Below, piece by piece: positions 32,790 to 41,765 of a DNA stretch of 64,000 nt. Each line of letters begins with the position of its first letter. The first letter of the stretch is position 1. Both the position numbers and the translations under genes were made by a program. Under the pieces are notes generated by a model. That model had not been told where the DNA came from and ran no database searches. It saw only the letters and a program-made list of their open reading frames with translations. Source of the stretch: Falsiruegeria mediterranea M17 (GTDB taxonomy: Bacteria; Pseudomonadota; Alphaproteobacteria; Rhodobacterales; Rhodobacteraceae); the NCBI RefSeq assembly GCF_900302455.1, contig NZ_ONZG01000001.1, positions 605,760 through 669,759 of the forward strand, read 5' to 3'.

Positions 32790-34004
32790 TCAAATGGGGT
32801 CGCGTAGCCAATCGGGTACGAACACCACGCTGTCCATTTCGGTGAAACGGCGGACACGATCCAGTTCAGACTCTAACCGTTGGGTTCTGGATTTTGACCA
32901 ACGCACGCCACGCTCAGGCCAAAGTGCCCGAACCCGCAATTCGCCGCAGTCGCGGTGCGCCTTCATGTCGACGCGACCGACCAACTTGTCCCCCTCAAGA
33001 AGCGGAAAGACGTAGTAGCCATAGATGCGCTTGGGCGCTGGCACAAAGACTTCAATCCGATAGTGGAACCCGAAGAGACGCTCCGCCCGCTTACGGTCAC
33101 GCAAGGCCGGGTCAAACGGGGACAGGACGCGCAGCCGTTTCGGTGGCGCGGTGACGTTGGACGCGGTCTGAACGGTACCGGGGCGGGCAAAATGTTTGCG
33201 TCTGGAGCCATCGGCGCATTCGACCTCGATCACCTCGATCTCGCCGCGCTGTTCCGCTGCGGTGCACCAGTCTTTGGCCTCAGCCGACGATACGGTGTCC
33301 CAAAAGGCCGATAATTCTCCGGATGTGGCAAATCCCAACCTGTCCAAAGCCGCGTTGCACAACCAATCAACCGTGTGTTCGGCGTCACAAGGGATCGCGC
33401 CGGGGCAGAGGTGCTCCTCGATCACGCGCTCGGTCAGGTCATACCGTTTCTGGAATCCGTCCCGTCCAATCACTGTCAGGGCACCGCTGCGCCACAGGTA
33501 TTCAAGCGCTGTTTTGGATGGGTGCCAGTCCCACCAGCCGCCCGAGCCCTTTTTCTCGTCTTTGCCGACATCTGACGAGCAGACCGGCCCGTGATCGCGG
33601 ATATGCTTCAGCACGGTATCGAACCGTTGCTCGAACCCGTCGCGATGCCAATTCTTGTACCGTGACCGCAAGAGTTCAGCATCGCGCTGAAACCGCAAAT
33701 GCCAATGCGGGTAATACGTCATCGGCACCACGGCGGCATCATGCGTCCAATGCTCGAACAAGGCGCGGTCGGATTCGTAGAGGCGCTTGAGGTGCTTGGG
33801 GCGATACGTCGGCCGCCGCGAGTAGAGGATCATGTCGTGGGCGCGCGCAACGGTGTTGATGCTGTCGAGCTGTACAAACCCCAGCCGTTCGATCAGGTCG
33901 AGCAGGTGTTGACCTTTGGCCGGGCCTGCGGGCTGTTCCGCCAGGGCGTGGCGGTCAAGAAACAGCGCGCGGGCGGATGTGTTGTCCATCACCGGGGCCG
34001 ACAT
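32790..34004 (-). CDS. YcaQ/AlkX-type winged-helix DNA glycosylase
   Basis: A 404-residue HTH_42 family protein. The N-terminal VQLDSINTVARAHDMILYSRRP holds a QxD catalytic motif (Q-L-D), as in E. coli YcaQ, which unhooks interstrand crosslinks, rather than the QxQ of AlkZ. Tandem winged-helix domains follow, with a C-terminal beta-barrel (FDPALRDRKRAERLFGF). The start is five bases after the lacI stop, so the two are likely cotranscribed. A role in repair of alkylated or crosslinked DNA is inferred from family knowledge. Confidence 0.82.
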   Translation of the reverse strand: MSAPVMDNTSARALFLDRHALAEQPAGPAKGQHLLDLIERLGFVQLDSINTVARAHDMILYSRRPTYRPKHLKRLYESDRALFEHWTHDAAVVPMTYYPHWHLRFQRDAELLRSRYKNWHRDGFEQRFDTVLKHIRDHGPVCSSDVGKDEKKGSGGWWDWHPSKTALEYLWRSGALTVIGRDGFQKRYDLTERVIEEHLCPGAIPCDAEHTVDWLCNAALDRLGFATSGELSAFWDTVSSAEAKDWCTAAEQRGEIEVIEVECADGSRRKHFARPGTVQTASNVTAPPKRLRVLSPFDPALRDRKRAERLFGFHYRIEVFVPAPKRIYGYYVFPLLEGDKLVGRVDMKAHRDCGELRVRALWPERGVRWSKSRTQRLESELDRVRRFTEMDSVVFVPDWLRDPI

Positions 34005-34008
34005 GGGA

Positions 34009-35034
34009 TCAGCGCCGTTTCAGCGTATCGCCGTAGCTGATCTTGGGGGTCAGGGTCACGCGGCTTTCAAGATCCTGTTCGGGGTCTTCCAGGCGGGCAG
34101 CGATAATCTCGGCCGCCTTGCGCCCGATCTCCAGTCGGCAGGCATCCATGGTTGCCAGTTGGCGTGGCAAACCTTGCAACAGTTCAACCCCGTTGAAGCC
34201 CGCAAGACCGACCTGGCCCGGTACGTCGATGCCCTGATCCATCAGGTACAGCAGGCCACCCGCCCCGATCATGTCATTGGAATAATATAGGAAATCCAAA
34301 TCAGGCGAGCGATCCAACATGGCCTTGGTCATCTCACGTCCCTTGGCCAGGGCTGACCCGCCGGAATAGAACTCGCGGTCTTCGATCTCGACCCCGCTCT
34401 TGCCCAGCACTTCGGTGAACCCCTCGAACCGCTTTCGGGCGCGGTGATCGAGCGGCATTTTGGTGCCCATGAACCCGATGTGGCGATAGCCAGCTTTTAA
34501 GATGGCCTGCGCCATTTCCCGACCTGCACGGCGGTGCGAAATGCCCACCATCGCATCCACCGGCTTGCCGTCGGTATCCATGATCTCGACCACGGGAATA
34601 CCGGCCGCATCCAGCATCGTGCGCGCGGCCTCGGAATGTTCAAGCCCGGCAATGATCACGCCGGATGGCCGCCACGAGAGCATCTCGTATAGCACCTTTT
34701 CCTCTTTTTCGGGCAGGTAATCGGTGACACCAACAACAGGCTGCAATTCTGTGTCTTCCAGAACCTGATTGATGCCGGTCATAACCTCGGGGAAGACCAT
34801 GTTCGACAGCGACGGGATAATCACCGCCACCAGGTTGACCCGGTTTGATGCCAGGGCGCCAGCGATCTTGTTTGGAACGTATCCCAACTCTTTGGCAGCG
34901 GCGAGAACGCGGGCGCGGGTCGCATCGGACACATCCCCACGGTTTCGCAACACCCGGCTGACGGTCATCTCGGACACTCCTGACGCTTCGGAGACATCAC
35001 GAAGGGTGAGCGGGCGTTTTGTGTCTGCTGTCAC
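34009..35034 (-). CDS. LacI-family transcriptional regulator
   Basis: A 341-residue LacI/GalR regulator. The HTH and hinge are TLRDVSEASGVSEMTVSRVLR and PNKIAGALAS, then a periplasmic-binding-like domain (VNLVAVIIPSLSNMVFPEV). The GTG at 35034 with AAAGGG upstream is preferred over the ATG at 35088, which would add 18 unrelated residues. The type resembles GntR/gluconate-utilisation LacI proteins. No sugar operon is adjacent, so the target is unclear; palindromes upstream suggest autoregulation. Confidence 0.88.
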   Translation of the reverse strand: MTADTKRPLTLRDVSEASGVSEMTVSRVLRNRGDVSDATRARVLAAAKELGYVPNKIAGALASNRVNLVAVIIPSLSNMVFPEVMTGINQVLEDTELQPVVGVTDYLPEKEEKVLYEMLSWRPSGVIIAGLEHSEAARTMLDAAGIPVVEIMDTDGKPVDAMVGISHRRAGREMAQAILKAGYRHIGFMGTKMPLDHRARKRFEGFTEVLGKSGVEIEDREFYSGGSALAKGREMTKAMLDRSPDLDFLYYSNDMIGAGGLLYLMDQGIDVPGQVGLAGFNGVELLQGLPRQLATMDACRLEIGRKAAEIIAARLEDPEQDLESRVTLTPKISYGDTLKRR

Positions 35035-35068
35035 GATGAACCCTTTTTGAGCATTCTGATTTAGGATG

Positions 35069-35105
35069 ATGTTACCGTGAACATTCACTCAGACACAAGC
35101 GCTTG
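35069..35105. promoter_or_regulatory. Candidate LacI operators
   Basis: Two palindromes with a central CG, as expected for LacI proteins: ATGTT-N6-AACAT (35069-35084) and CAAGCGCTTG (35096-35105), both just upstream of the lacI start. Confidence 0.45.
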
Positions 35106-35255
35106 AGGCGCAATCAAAAAGGTTCGATTTCAAACGCCCAACGTTCGCAAAGCAGGTTTGCAACGCTCATCTGATTGAATTATGGATGATCGTCAGAATA
35201 GGGAACCAACGACTGCTTGTTGAACGCTCTGCAGGTGTCTGCTTATCCCGAACTC

Positions 35256-35332
35256 GGCCCCGTGGCTCAACTGGATAGAGCAGCCCCCTCCTAAGGGGCA
35301 GGTTGCAGGTTCGAATCCTGCCGGGGTCGCCA
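35256..35332 (+). tRNA. tRNA-Arg (anticodon CCU)
   Basis: A 77-base cloverleaf. Acceptor GGCCCCG pairs with CGGGGTC, including one G-U. D-stem GCTC/GAGC, anticodon stem GCCCC/GGGGC with loop CTCCTAA, T-arm with GTTCGAATC, discriminator G and encoded CCA. Anticodon CCT reads AGG. No integrase or duplicated 3' end is seen nearby. Confidence 0.95.
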
Positions 35333-35533
35333 CCATCATTGAATTTGCTCAGGAAATCGGTTGCACACCCGTGGGGGTGCAACGCGACGGGTGAAGATGC
35401 CTTATGCCCGCAACGGGCCGCGAGCGCCCAGGATTTGTGTGGGGCGTCCCTTATCTGGTCCACTCTGTGTTACAGATAAGGTGTGCTCGAGTTCGTGGAG
35501 CTGCTGGCCCAAGTGGGTGGGCCGTAATGTGCG
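35333..35533. other. Intergenic region with inverted repeats
   Basis: No gene is supported. It holds a hairpin-like GTTGCAC-N10-GTGCAAC after the tRNA and a perfect 9-bp inverted repeat CCTTATCTG (35449-35457) with CAGATAAGG (35473-35481), spacer 15 and no T-run. Either may end transcription from tRNA-Arg or from dctM. Confidence 0.4.
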
Positions 35534-37033
35534 CTACAAGGCTAACAGAAACAACGTGATCGACGGAAAGGCCACCAAGATGATCACCCGGATGATGTCC
35601 GAGCCGACAAAGAACATCACGGCCTTGTAGGTCTCGATCATCGGGGTCTTGCGGTCCATCGCGTTGATGATGAACAGGTTCATCCCCACAGGGGGCGTGA
35701 TTAACCCGACCTCGACCACGATCAGCACCAGAATGCCGAACCAGATCGCGACATGTTCGGCCTCCATCCGGTTGGCCATACCTTTGGTTATCCGAATGCC
35801 CAGCTCTTTCATCTCGGCGCGGGTCAGTTCGGTCCCGTTGGCAATCGCCTCTTTGATCGACGCTAGCGTCTCGGCCGCCATCCCCTCGGGCACGCCAGCC
35901 GCCAGCACCTCGCGCGCGGCATCGGCCTGCAAGGCGGCCAGGTTGACCAGATCGAAATCCATGGCCGAGATCACTGGAAAGAAAATCGGGATCGTCAGCA
36001 GGATCATCGACAGGCTGTCCATCAGGCAGCCAAAGACCAGATAGAAACACAGGATCAGCGCCAGAACCATCCACGGGCTGAACCCTTGGCTGACCACATA
36101 ATTCGACAGCTCCTGCGGCACCTGCGTCAGTGCCAGAAAACCATTATAGAACCCAGCCCCCAACACGATGAAAAAGATCATCGCGGTGGACCGCGCGGTA
36201 ACGGTGAAACTCTCGACCAGAGAACTGCGTGTCAGACCACCGTTGAAGAACGCAATCACAGCCGTACCGAACGCCCCAACAGCGGCCCCTTCGGTCGGGG
36301 TGAACCAGCCCAGATAGATACCGCCCACCACAAGGCCAAAGACCAGAAGCACAGGCCAGACTTGAACAAGGGCCGCAAACCGCTCGGAATAGGGCACCGC
36401 AGGCCGGGTGCCGGCACTTTCGGGATAAAGCCGAACATAGACCGAGATCGCGATCACATAGCCCAACGCCGCCATGATGCCGGGGATAAAGGCCGCGAGA
36501 AACAGTTTGGCGATGTTCTGTTCGGTCAGGATCGCATAGATCACCAACACGACCGATGGCGGGATCAGGATGCCCAGCGTGCCCCCGGCTGCCAGTGTCG
36601 CGGTCGAAAACCCGCCTGCGTAACCGTATTGCTTCAACTCGGGCAGCGCCACGCGTCCCATTGTTGCCGCCGTGGCCAATGACGAGCCACAAATCGCGCC
36701 AAATCCGGCACAGGCCCCAATAGATGCCATCGCAACACCGCCCTTGCGGTGACCCAGCCAGCCCTCGGCGGCCTTGAACAGCGCGTTCGACATGCCGCCC
36801 AAGGTTGCGAAGTGTCCCATCAGCAGGAACATCGGCACGATCGTCAGCGAGTAGCTGGAAAAGGTCGTGTAGGTCTCATTCTTCAGGCGCGCAAAGGCCA
36901 CCTGTGTGCCGTCCGTAACCCAGATCAGCCCGACCAGCCCCACAACAAACATCGCAAGCCCAATCGGCACGCGCAGGAATATCAGCACCATCAGGGCGGG
37001 AAAGGATGCAATCCCGATCTCAAGCGATGTCAA
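35534..37033 (-). CDS. TRAP transporter large permease, DctM family
   Basis: A 499-residue DctM protein with about 12 helices. Family segments include LFKAAEGWLGHRKGGVAMAS, GGTLGILIPPSVVLVIYA and PPVGMNLFIINA. The start is a TTG at 37033, overlapping the dctQ stop, with GGAGG seven bases upstream, so the rare start is well supported. A hydrophilic stretch near residues 375-425 is longer than usual. It is the last gene of the operon. Confidence 0.9.
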   Translation of the reverse strand: MTSLEIGIASFPALMVLIFLRVPIGLAMFVVGLVGLIWVTDGTQVAFARLKNETYTTFSSYSLTIVPMFLLMGHFATLGGMSNALFKAAEGWLGHRKGGVAMASIGACAGFGAICGSSLATAATMGRVALPELKQYGYAGGFSTATLAAGGTLGILIPPSVVLVIYAILTEQNIAKLFLAAFIPGIMAALGYVIAISVYVRLYPESAGTRPAVPYSERFAALVQVWPVLLVFGLVVGGIYLGWFTPTEGAAVGAFGTAVIAFFNGGLTRSSLVESFTVTARSTAMIFFIVLGAGFYNGFLALTQVPQELSNYVVSQGFSPWMVLALILCFYLVFGCLMDSLSMILLTIPIFFPVISAMDFDLVNLAALQADAAREVLAAGVPEGMAAETLASIKEAIANGTELTRAEMKELGIRITKGMANRMEAEHVAIWFGILVLIVVEVGLITPPVGMNLFIINAMDRKTPMIETYKAVMFFVGSDIIRVIILVAFPSITLFLLAL

Positions 37034-37614
37034 TGGCTTGCCTCCATCCCGTCATGGATCACGATCCGACCCGTCAGGAACTCAAAAATCCGAACACCGG
37101 CCATGTAGATCCCAACAATGGCAGCCGCCAGCGAGGCGACAAAGCTGAGCGCATAGGCCCACCATATCGGGAATTGCAGCAGGAACGTTGTCTCGCCGTA
37201 TTGCTTTTTGCTCAGCATTCCATCGCCCAGCTTCCACGCGATCAGGACCAGCACGCCCGCAAAAGCAACCTCGATCACCATCCGCAGGAACCGGTTCACC
37301 ACCTTGGGAAAATTGTTCGCCAGAATATCGACCGAGGCATGGCCTGCCGTGATCTGACACAGCGGCATGAAACAGAAGATGGCAAAGGCAACGCCTGCCT
37401 CGACCAGCTCAAAATCGCCATTCACCGGACCGATGCCGATCGCAATCGCCCAATCGGCAAAACCGGGCGCCAGCCCTTGCATGAAATCGCCATGGAAAAA
37501 GCCGTTCAGCAGACGGCCCAGGATGGAAGCACAGGTCAACAGGATCAGCGCGCTCAGGACAATCCCGCCGACAATGGCCAGCGTACGGGCCAATCCCATC
37601 ATCAGCTTGTGCAT
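37030..37614 (-). CDS. TRAP transporter small permease, DctQ family
   Basis: A 194-residue protein with four helices (near 8-30, 65-88, 100-122 and 145-170) and the DctQ-type VDILANNFP between helices. It is transcribed between dctP and dctM. It forms the membrane complex with DctM. Confidence 0.87.
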   Translation of the reverse strand: MHKLMMGLARTLAIVGGIVLSALILLTCASILGRLLNGFFHGDFMQGLAPGFADWAIAIGIGPVNGDFELVEAGVAFAIFCFMPLCQITAGHASVDILANNFPKVVNRFLRMVIEVAFAGVLVLIAWKLGDGMLSKKQYGETTFLLQFPIWWAYALSFVASLAAAIVGIYMAGVRIFEFLTGRIVIHDGMEASH

Positions 37615-37640
37615 CGGTCGTTCGTCTTTCTTGAAATGGC

Positions 37641-37667
37641 GACCGTGGCGGCAGAACCGCCACGGTC
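37641..37667 (-). terminator. Hairpin after dctP
   Basis: Perfect 11-bp stem (37641-37651 with 37657-37667), loop of five. It sits immediately after the dctP stop and before dctQ on the minus strand, as in the other uptake operons here, with only a weak T-run. It is more likely a message stabiliser or partial terminator than a full stop. Confidence 0.6.
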
Positions 37668-37675
37668 AGAAGTAT

Positions 37676-38722
37676 TTACTGCGAGTACTTTTCGATCAGC
37701 ATCTGTGCTTCTTCGATCAGCGCCTTGCCGTCCTTGCCCTTGCTTTCCATATCCGCGATCCATTCGTCATAGATCGGCATGGCCAGCGCCTGCCATTCGG
37801 CGGTCTGGTCAGCGTCCAGTGTGATGATGTTGTTGCCCAGATCCTCGGCAATCACACGCGACGGGCCATCGGCATCCGCCATGGTGCCACCCGCAAAGAC
37901 CGAAAACTCAAGTCCCGAATTGTCGTCGATCACCTTTTTCAGATCATCTGGCAGGCTCTCATACTTGGGCTTGTTCATCGCCAGCACAAAGGTCAGCGTA
38001 TACAGCGCCTTGCCGGTGAACTCGGTGTGGTTTTCCACCAGTTCCGGCACTTTCAGCGCGGCGGTCACTTCCCATGGGATGGTGGTGCCGTCGATCACGC
38101 CTTTGCTCAGACCCTCGGGAACTGCAGGGACCGGCATGCCAACCGGTGTCGCGCCCAGCTTGGTCAGCAGCGAGTTGACCGAGCGGGAACCGCCACGGAT
38201 TTTCATGCCTTGCAGGTCATCGGGGCTTTCCACTGGATCAGCCGTGTGGATCAGGCCTGGACCATGCACCCAGGTGCCAAGGATGTGCACATCCTTGAAC
38301 TCGGTGTCCTTCATGTGCTTTTCGAACATTTCCCAATAGGCGCGGCTCATCGCGCGCGCATCGGTCATCATGAACGGCAGCTCGAACACTTCGGTTGATG
38401 GGAAACGGCCCGGTGTATACCCCACAACGGTCCAAATGATGTCTGCCACGCCGTCAATCGCCTGGTCCATCAGCTCTGGTGGCTTGCCACCCAGTTGCAT
38501 CGACGGATAACGCTCGACCTTGATCCGGCCACCCGAATCCTTTTCGACGTTGTCGGCCCAGACATCCAGAACCAGCTTTGGCACGTTGGCCTGTGCTGGC
38601 AGGAACTGGTGCAGTTTCAGCGTAACCTCTTGCGCCAACGCCGAAGTTGCGCCGAAACCGGTGGCCATGGCTGCTACGGCCGCGCCCCCGATCAGACCCA
38701 TTAAGGTTCTGCGATAAGTCAT
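37676..38722 (-). CDS. TRAP transporter binding protein, DctP family
   Basis: A 348-residue periplasmic receptor with a signal peptide (about 1-30, ending SALAQEV). Family features include LKLHQFLPAQANVP, the carboxylate-binding Arg in MKIRGGSRSVNS near residue 175, and GVIDGTTIPWE. The ATG at 38722 follows GGGAGGAAATC. Next to the 3-hydroxybenzoate/gentisate operon, an aromatic or other carboxylate ligand is plausible but not shown. Confidence 0.9.
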   Translation of the reverse strand: MTYRRTLMGLIGGAAVAAMATGFGATSALAQEVTLKLHQFLPAQANVPKLVLDVWADNVEKDSGGRIKVERYPSMQLGGKPPELMDQAIDGVADIIWTVVGYTPGRFPSTEVFELPFMMTDARAMSRAYWEMFEKHMKDTEFKDVHILGTWVHGPGLIHTADPVESPDDLQGMKIRGGSRSVNSLLTKLGATPVGMPVPAVPEGLSKGVIDGTTIPWEVTAALKVPELVENHTEFTGKALYTLTFVLAMNKPKYESLPDDLKKVIDDNSGLEFSVFAGGTMADADGPSRVIAEDLGNNIITLDADQTAEWQALAMPIYDEWIADMESKGKDGKALIEEAQMLIEKYSQ

Positions 38723-38750
38723 GATTTCCTCCCTTTGATCCCTCTTTGAA

Positions 38751-38791
38751 GCAATATAATGCAAATCTGGATCATCAATGCAATATATTGC
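38751..38791. promoter_or_regulatory. Paired near-identical palindromes before dctP
   Basis: GCAATATATTGC (38780-38791, perfect palindrome) and GCAATATAATGC (38751-38762, one change) lie 29 bases apart in the 81-base gap upstream of dctP. They are likely operators for a separate TRAP promoter. Confidence 0.5.
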
Positions 38792-38803
38792 TACAGTCTT
38801 TGG

Positions 38804-39994
38804 TCACGACGCCGCGCTCTCCAACCCGGTGCCGCCGTAAAGCCATTCGATCTCCCGATACCAATCTGCGGGTGTTTTCTCCCGCATAATGGCGTTCCTC
38901 AATTCCGCATGGGCCCCATCAGGATGATAAATGTGCTCTCCTATCTCCCGAGACTGCAACTGAACCCGCGCCGTACGCAAGCGCCGTTTCTGCTGATAGG
39001 CGCACAAAGCCTGTTCCAGATCATCATGGCTGGCCACCATGTCTGACAGGCAAACCGCATCCTCCATCGCCATACAGGCGCCTTGGGCAAAATATTGCAG
39101 CATCGGATGGGCCGCATCGCCCAACAGGGCCACGCGCCCCTCGACCCAGTCCATAACCGGATCACGATCACACAGCACCCAAAGTTTCCAATCCTGCCCT
39201 TGCTCGATCACCTGTTGCGCCAGGGGATGCACATGCTCGAACCCGCGCCGCACCTCTTCGACCGGTACGGGCTTGCCCGCCACTGGCTCGGGCGCGTCGT
39301 TGTGATAGGTCACAACCAGGTTGAAGTTCTGCCCGCCCGACAGCGGGTAATGCACCACATGGCACTTGGGCCCCGCCCACAGCGTCGCCGCATTCCACCT
39401 GAGCGCCTCGGGCATCTGATCCACCGGTATGACCGAGCGATAAGTGGTATGCCCCGAGACCCGTGGCGGGCCATCGTCCAGCATCTGCTTGCGCACCCGC
39501 GACCACAGCCCATCTGCGCCAATGAGCGCCGCGCCGTCGATGCGCGCACCATCGCTGAGCACCGCCTGAACGCTGCTTGCATTCTGCGCATAGCTCTGAA
39601 CCGCCGCTTCGGTACGTAATTCAATCAGCGGGTTCGCTTCACAGGCGCTCAGGAAAACTCCATGCATCTCTCCCCGATGCACAACGGCATATGGGTTCCC
39701 CATATGCGCGCGAAATTCATCGCCCAAGGGGATGCGCGTGATTTCCTCGCCGCTCAGCGCGTCCATCAATCGCAGATTGTCGATGTAAACGGCCATGGCC
39801 CGCGCGGTATCGCCCACACCCAGATAGTCAAAAGCGTGAAAGGCATTGGGGCCCAGCTGTATTCCAGCCCCGATCTCGCCAAATCTCGTGGCTTTCTCCA
39901 GAACCAGCACACGCCGCCCGCGCTGGGCCAGGCCCAGCGCTGCGGCAAGACCGCCAATCCCGCCACCAGCGATCAGGATGTGGTCCTGGCTCAT
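38804..39994 (-). CDS. FAD-dependent monooxygenase, 3-hydroxybenzoate 6-hydroxylase-like
   Basis: A 396-residue class A flavoprotein hydroxylase. The Rossmann motif GGGIGGLAAALGLAQRG is near residue 9, the DG motif GADGLWSRVR near 158, and the GD motif RVALLGDAAHPMLQYFAQGA near 280. With gentisate dioxygenase and a fumarylpyruvate hydrolase in the same operon, conversion of 3-hydroxybenzoate to gentisate with NADH and O2 is the best assignment; salicylate hydroxylase is the closest alternative. It starts three bases after the FAH gene. Confidence 0.85.
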   Translation of the reverse strand: MSQDHILIAGGGIGGLAAALGLAQRGRRVLVLEKATRFGEIGAGIQLGPNAFHAFDYLGVGDTARAMAVYIDNLRLMDALSGEEITRIPLGDEFRAHMGNPYAVVHRGEMHGVFLSACEANPLIELRTEAAVQSYAQNASSVQAVLSDGARIDGAALIGADGLWSRVRKQMLDDGPPRVSGHTTYRSVIPVDQMPEALRWNAATLWAGPKCHVVHYPLSGGQNFNLVVTYHNDAPEPVAGKPVPVEEVRRGFEHVHPLAQQVIEQGQDWKLWVLCDRDPVMDWVEGRVALLGDAAHPMLQYFAQGACMAMEDAVCLSDMVASHDDLEQALCAYQQKRRLRTARVQLQSREIGEHIYHPDGAHAELRNAIMREKTPADWYREIEWLYGGTGLESAAS

Positions 39995-39997
39995 GGC

Positions 39998-40696
39998 TTA
40001 CTCCGCGCCACTTAATGTCAGGGCAATCGGGTTCAGGCCATCAATTCCGCCCTCGATCACATCGCCAGCCACCACGGGGCCAACGCCTGCAGGCGTGCCG
40101 GTCATGATCAGATCGCCGGGGCGAAGATGGTAGAACCCCGACAGGTGGCAGATGATCTCGTCGATCTTCCAGATCAGCTCGGCAAGGGTGGCGTCCTGCT
40201 TGACCTCACCATTCACCGACAGATGAATGCGCTTGTCTTCGTCAGGCGCCCAGGCTTCCACCTTTGTCAGCGGCGCAAATACTGCAGATTGCTCAACATC
40301 CTTGCCCAGGTCCCAAGGCCGCTGTTTGTTTCGCTCGCGGATCTGCAAATCCCGTCGCGTCATATCTAAGGCACAGCCATAGGCATAGACGGCATCCCAA
40401 GCCTGCCCGCTATTGGCCCGCAACACCGGCTTGCCAATCGCCAGCGCCAATTCCATCTCATAATGGAAATTCTCAGTGCCCGGAGGGTACGGCACCGTCG
40501 CCCCTGTCAGCACCGCATTGGGGGCCGACTTGGTGAAATAAAACGGCGTCTCGCGATCCACCTCATGCCCCATCTCGGCCGCATGCGCGGCATAGTTCCG
40601 ACCAACGCAGAAGATCCGCCCGATCGGATAGGTGGCATTTTCGCCATTCACTGGAATGCCGGGGGTCTGGGGCAGGGAAAACAAGCTGTCGCTCAT
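39998..40696 (-). CDS. Fumarylacetoacetate hydrolase family, fumarylpyruvate hydrolase-like
   Basis: A 232-residue FAH-fold hydrolase. FCVGRNYAAHAAEMG begins the domain, metal ligands are in HYEMELALAIG and the Asp of CALDMTRRD, and TGTPAGVGP closes the active site. It splits a C-C bond of fumarylpyruvate (or maleylpyruvate) to give fumarate (or maleate) and pyruvate. ATGA overlap couples it to gentisate dioxygenase. No maleylpyruvate isomerase is visible in the window. Confidence 0.87.
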   Translation of the reverse strand: MSDSLFSLPQTPGIPVNGENATYPIGRIFCVGRNYAAHAAEMGHEVDRETPFYFTKSAPNAVLTGATVPYPPGTENFHYEMELALAIGKPVLRANSGQAWDAVYAYGCALDMTRRDLQIRERNKQRPWDLGKDVEQSAVFAPLTKVEAWAPDEDKRIHLSVNGEVKQDATLAELIWKIDEIICHLSGFYHLRPGDLIMTGTPAGVGPVVAGDVIEGGIDGLNPIALTLSGAE

Positions 40697-41730
40697 CGCG
40701 CGCGCTCCTCATAATAGCCAAGTTTGTCCTGTAACGGACGGTCATGAATGCGGATCACAAAGGCCTCGCTCTCCGCGTGATGAGAGATAGCGGCAAAGAC
40801 CGGCGCGGTGAATGTGTCCTTTGGGCCCCATTCTATCACTTGCCCGTCAACCTCGGTCCGACCATGTCCCTTGATCACATGAAACGCGCAGGACGACGAC
40901 CGCAAGGGCGGGCGCTGCGACTGCCCTGCACCAAACATCATGGCCGTGAATCCAAGAGTGGGCAGGATGTCCTCGCCGGTCTCGGGGTTGATGTAATCCA
41001 ATTCTGCGATCTCATCCCCGCCGAAAGCCGCCATCTGGCGCAACGCCGCCTCGGTCCCGGTCCAGGGGTAGCGCAACATCGGAAAGCGGCGGGCGCGGTG
41101 ACCGGGCCTCCGGGTGGGGGCCAGACCCGCCGCCTTGTACTCAACCTCGCTGGCGTCCGGTCTGTTGCGCTGCGGCTGTAAATCTCCTTCAACCGCATAT
41201 GACCCCTCAAGCTGAACAAACACCGGCAGGTCCAAGGCATCCAGCCACACCACCGGTTCATCCCCATCATGTCCGTGATCGTGCCATTCGCCTGACGGCG
41301 TTAGGACCAGATCGCCCTCTTCCATCGGCAGGCGCTCGCTGTCGACCACTGAATAGCCGCCCGCGCCCTCGACAATGATCCGTACGGCCGAAGGCGTGTG
41401 CCGATGCGCAGGCGCGCTTTCGCCCGGCAGCAGCAACTGCATCCCCAGATAAATCGAGGCCGTGGCCTGCATCGCGCCAGTTCCACGCCCCGGATCAGAC
41501 AGCACCAACACGCGCCGTTCGGCCTTTTCCACGGGCGTCAATTCCCCCGCTTTCAACAGCAAAGGCCGCAGCGCTTGATACTTCCAATATCCCGCCTGCG
41601 TCACCGGTTGCGGCGCATCATGGGGCAGCACATTGCGCATCATCGGCCAGAGCGGTGCAACGCCCGCCTGCTCCAACTCATCGCGATACGCCTGCGGTAA
41701 ATCCTCCAGTTCAGCCAAGGGTTCGGACAT
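40693..41730 (-). CDS. Gentisate 1,2-dioxygenase
   Basis: A 345-residue bicupin dioxygenase. The iron site of the N-terminal cupin is PAHRHTPSAVRIIVEG with a later His in GEWHDHGHDGDEPV; the C-terminal cupin has AFHVIKGHGRTEVDG. It cleaves gentisate to maleylpyruvate with Fe(II) and O2. First gene of the operon; the upstream region has an AGTATG-N3-CATACT palindrome. Confidence 0.92.
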   Translation of the reverse strand: MSEPLAELEDLPQAYRDELEQAGVAPLWPMMRNVLPHDAPQPVTQAGYWKYQALRPLLLKAGELTPVEKAERRVLVLSDPGRGTGAMQATASIYLGMQLLLPGESAPAHRHTPSAVRIIVEGAGGYSVVDSERLPMEEGDLVLTPSGEWHDHGHDGDEPVVWLDALDLPVFVQLEGSYAVEGDLQPQRNRPDASEVEYKAAGLAPTRRPGHRARRFPMLRYPWTGTEAALRQMAAFGGDEIAELDYINPETGEDILPTLGFTAMMFGAGQSQRPPLRSSSCAFHVIKGHGRTEVDGQVIEWGPKDTFTAPVFAAISHHAESEAFVIRIHDRPLQDKLGYYEERAR

Positions 41731-41750
41731 GACACTCTCCTCTCACGCGC

Positions 41751-41765
41751 AGTATGATGCATACT
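41751..41765. promoter_or_regulatory. Palindrome AGTATG-N3-CATACT before the gentisate operon
   Basis: Perfect 6-bp arms, 20 bases upstream of the dioxygenase start and before a small AGGAGAG ribosome-binding site. A candidate operator for the gentisate operon; which regulator binds is unknown. Confidence 0.45.

Noticed and set aside
35256..35332. tRNA-Arg as an integration site
   Set aside because: No integrase and no repeat of the tRNA 3' end was found in the window.
35167..35463. Minus-strand reading frame across tRNA-Arg
   Set aside because: It overlaps the tRNA gene and encodes its complement; no ribosome-binding site or homology.
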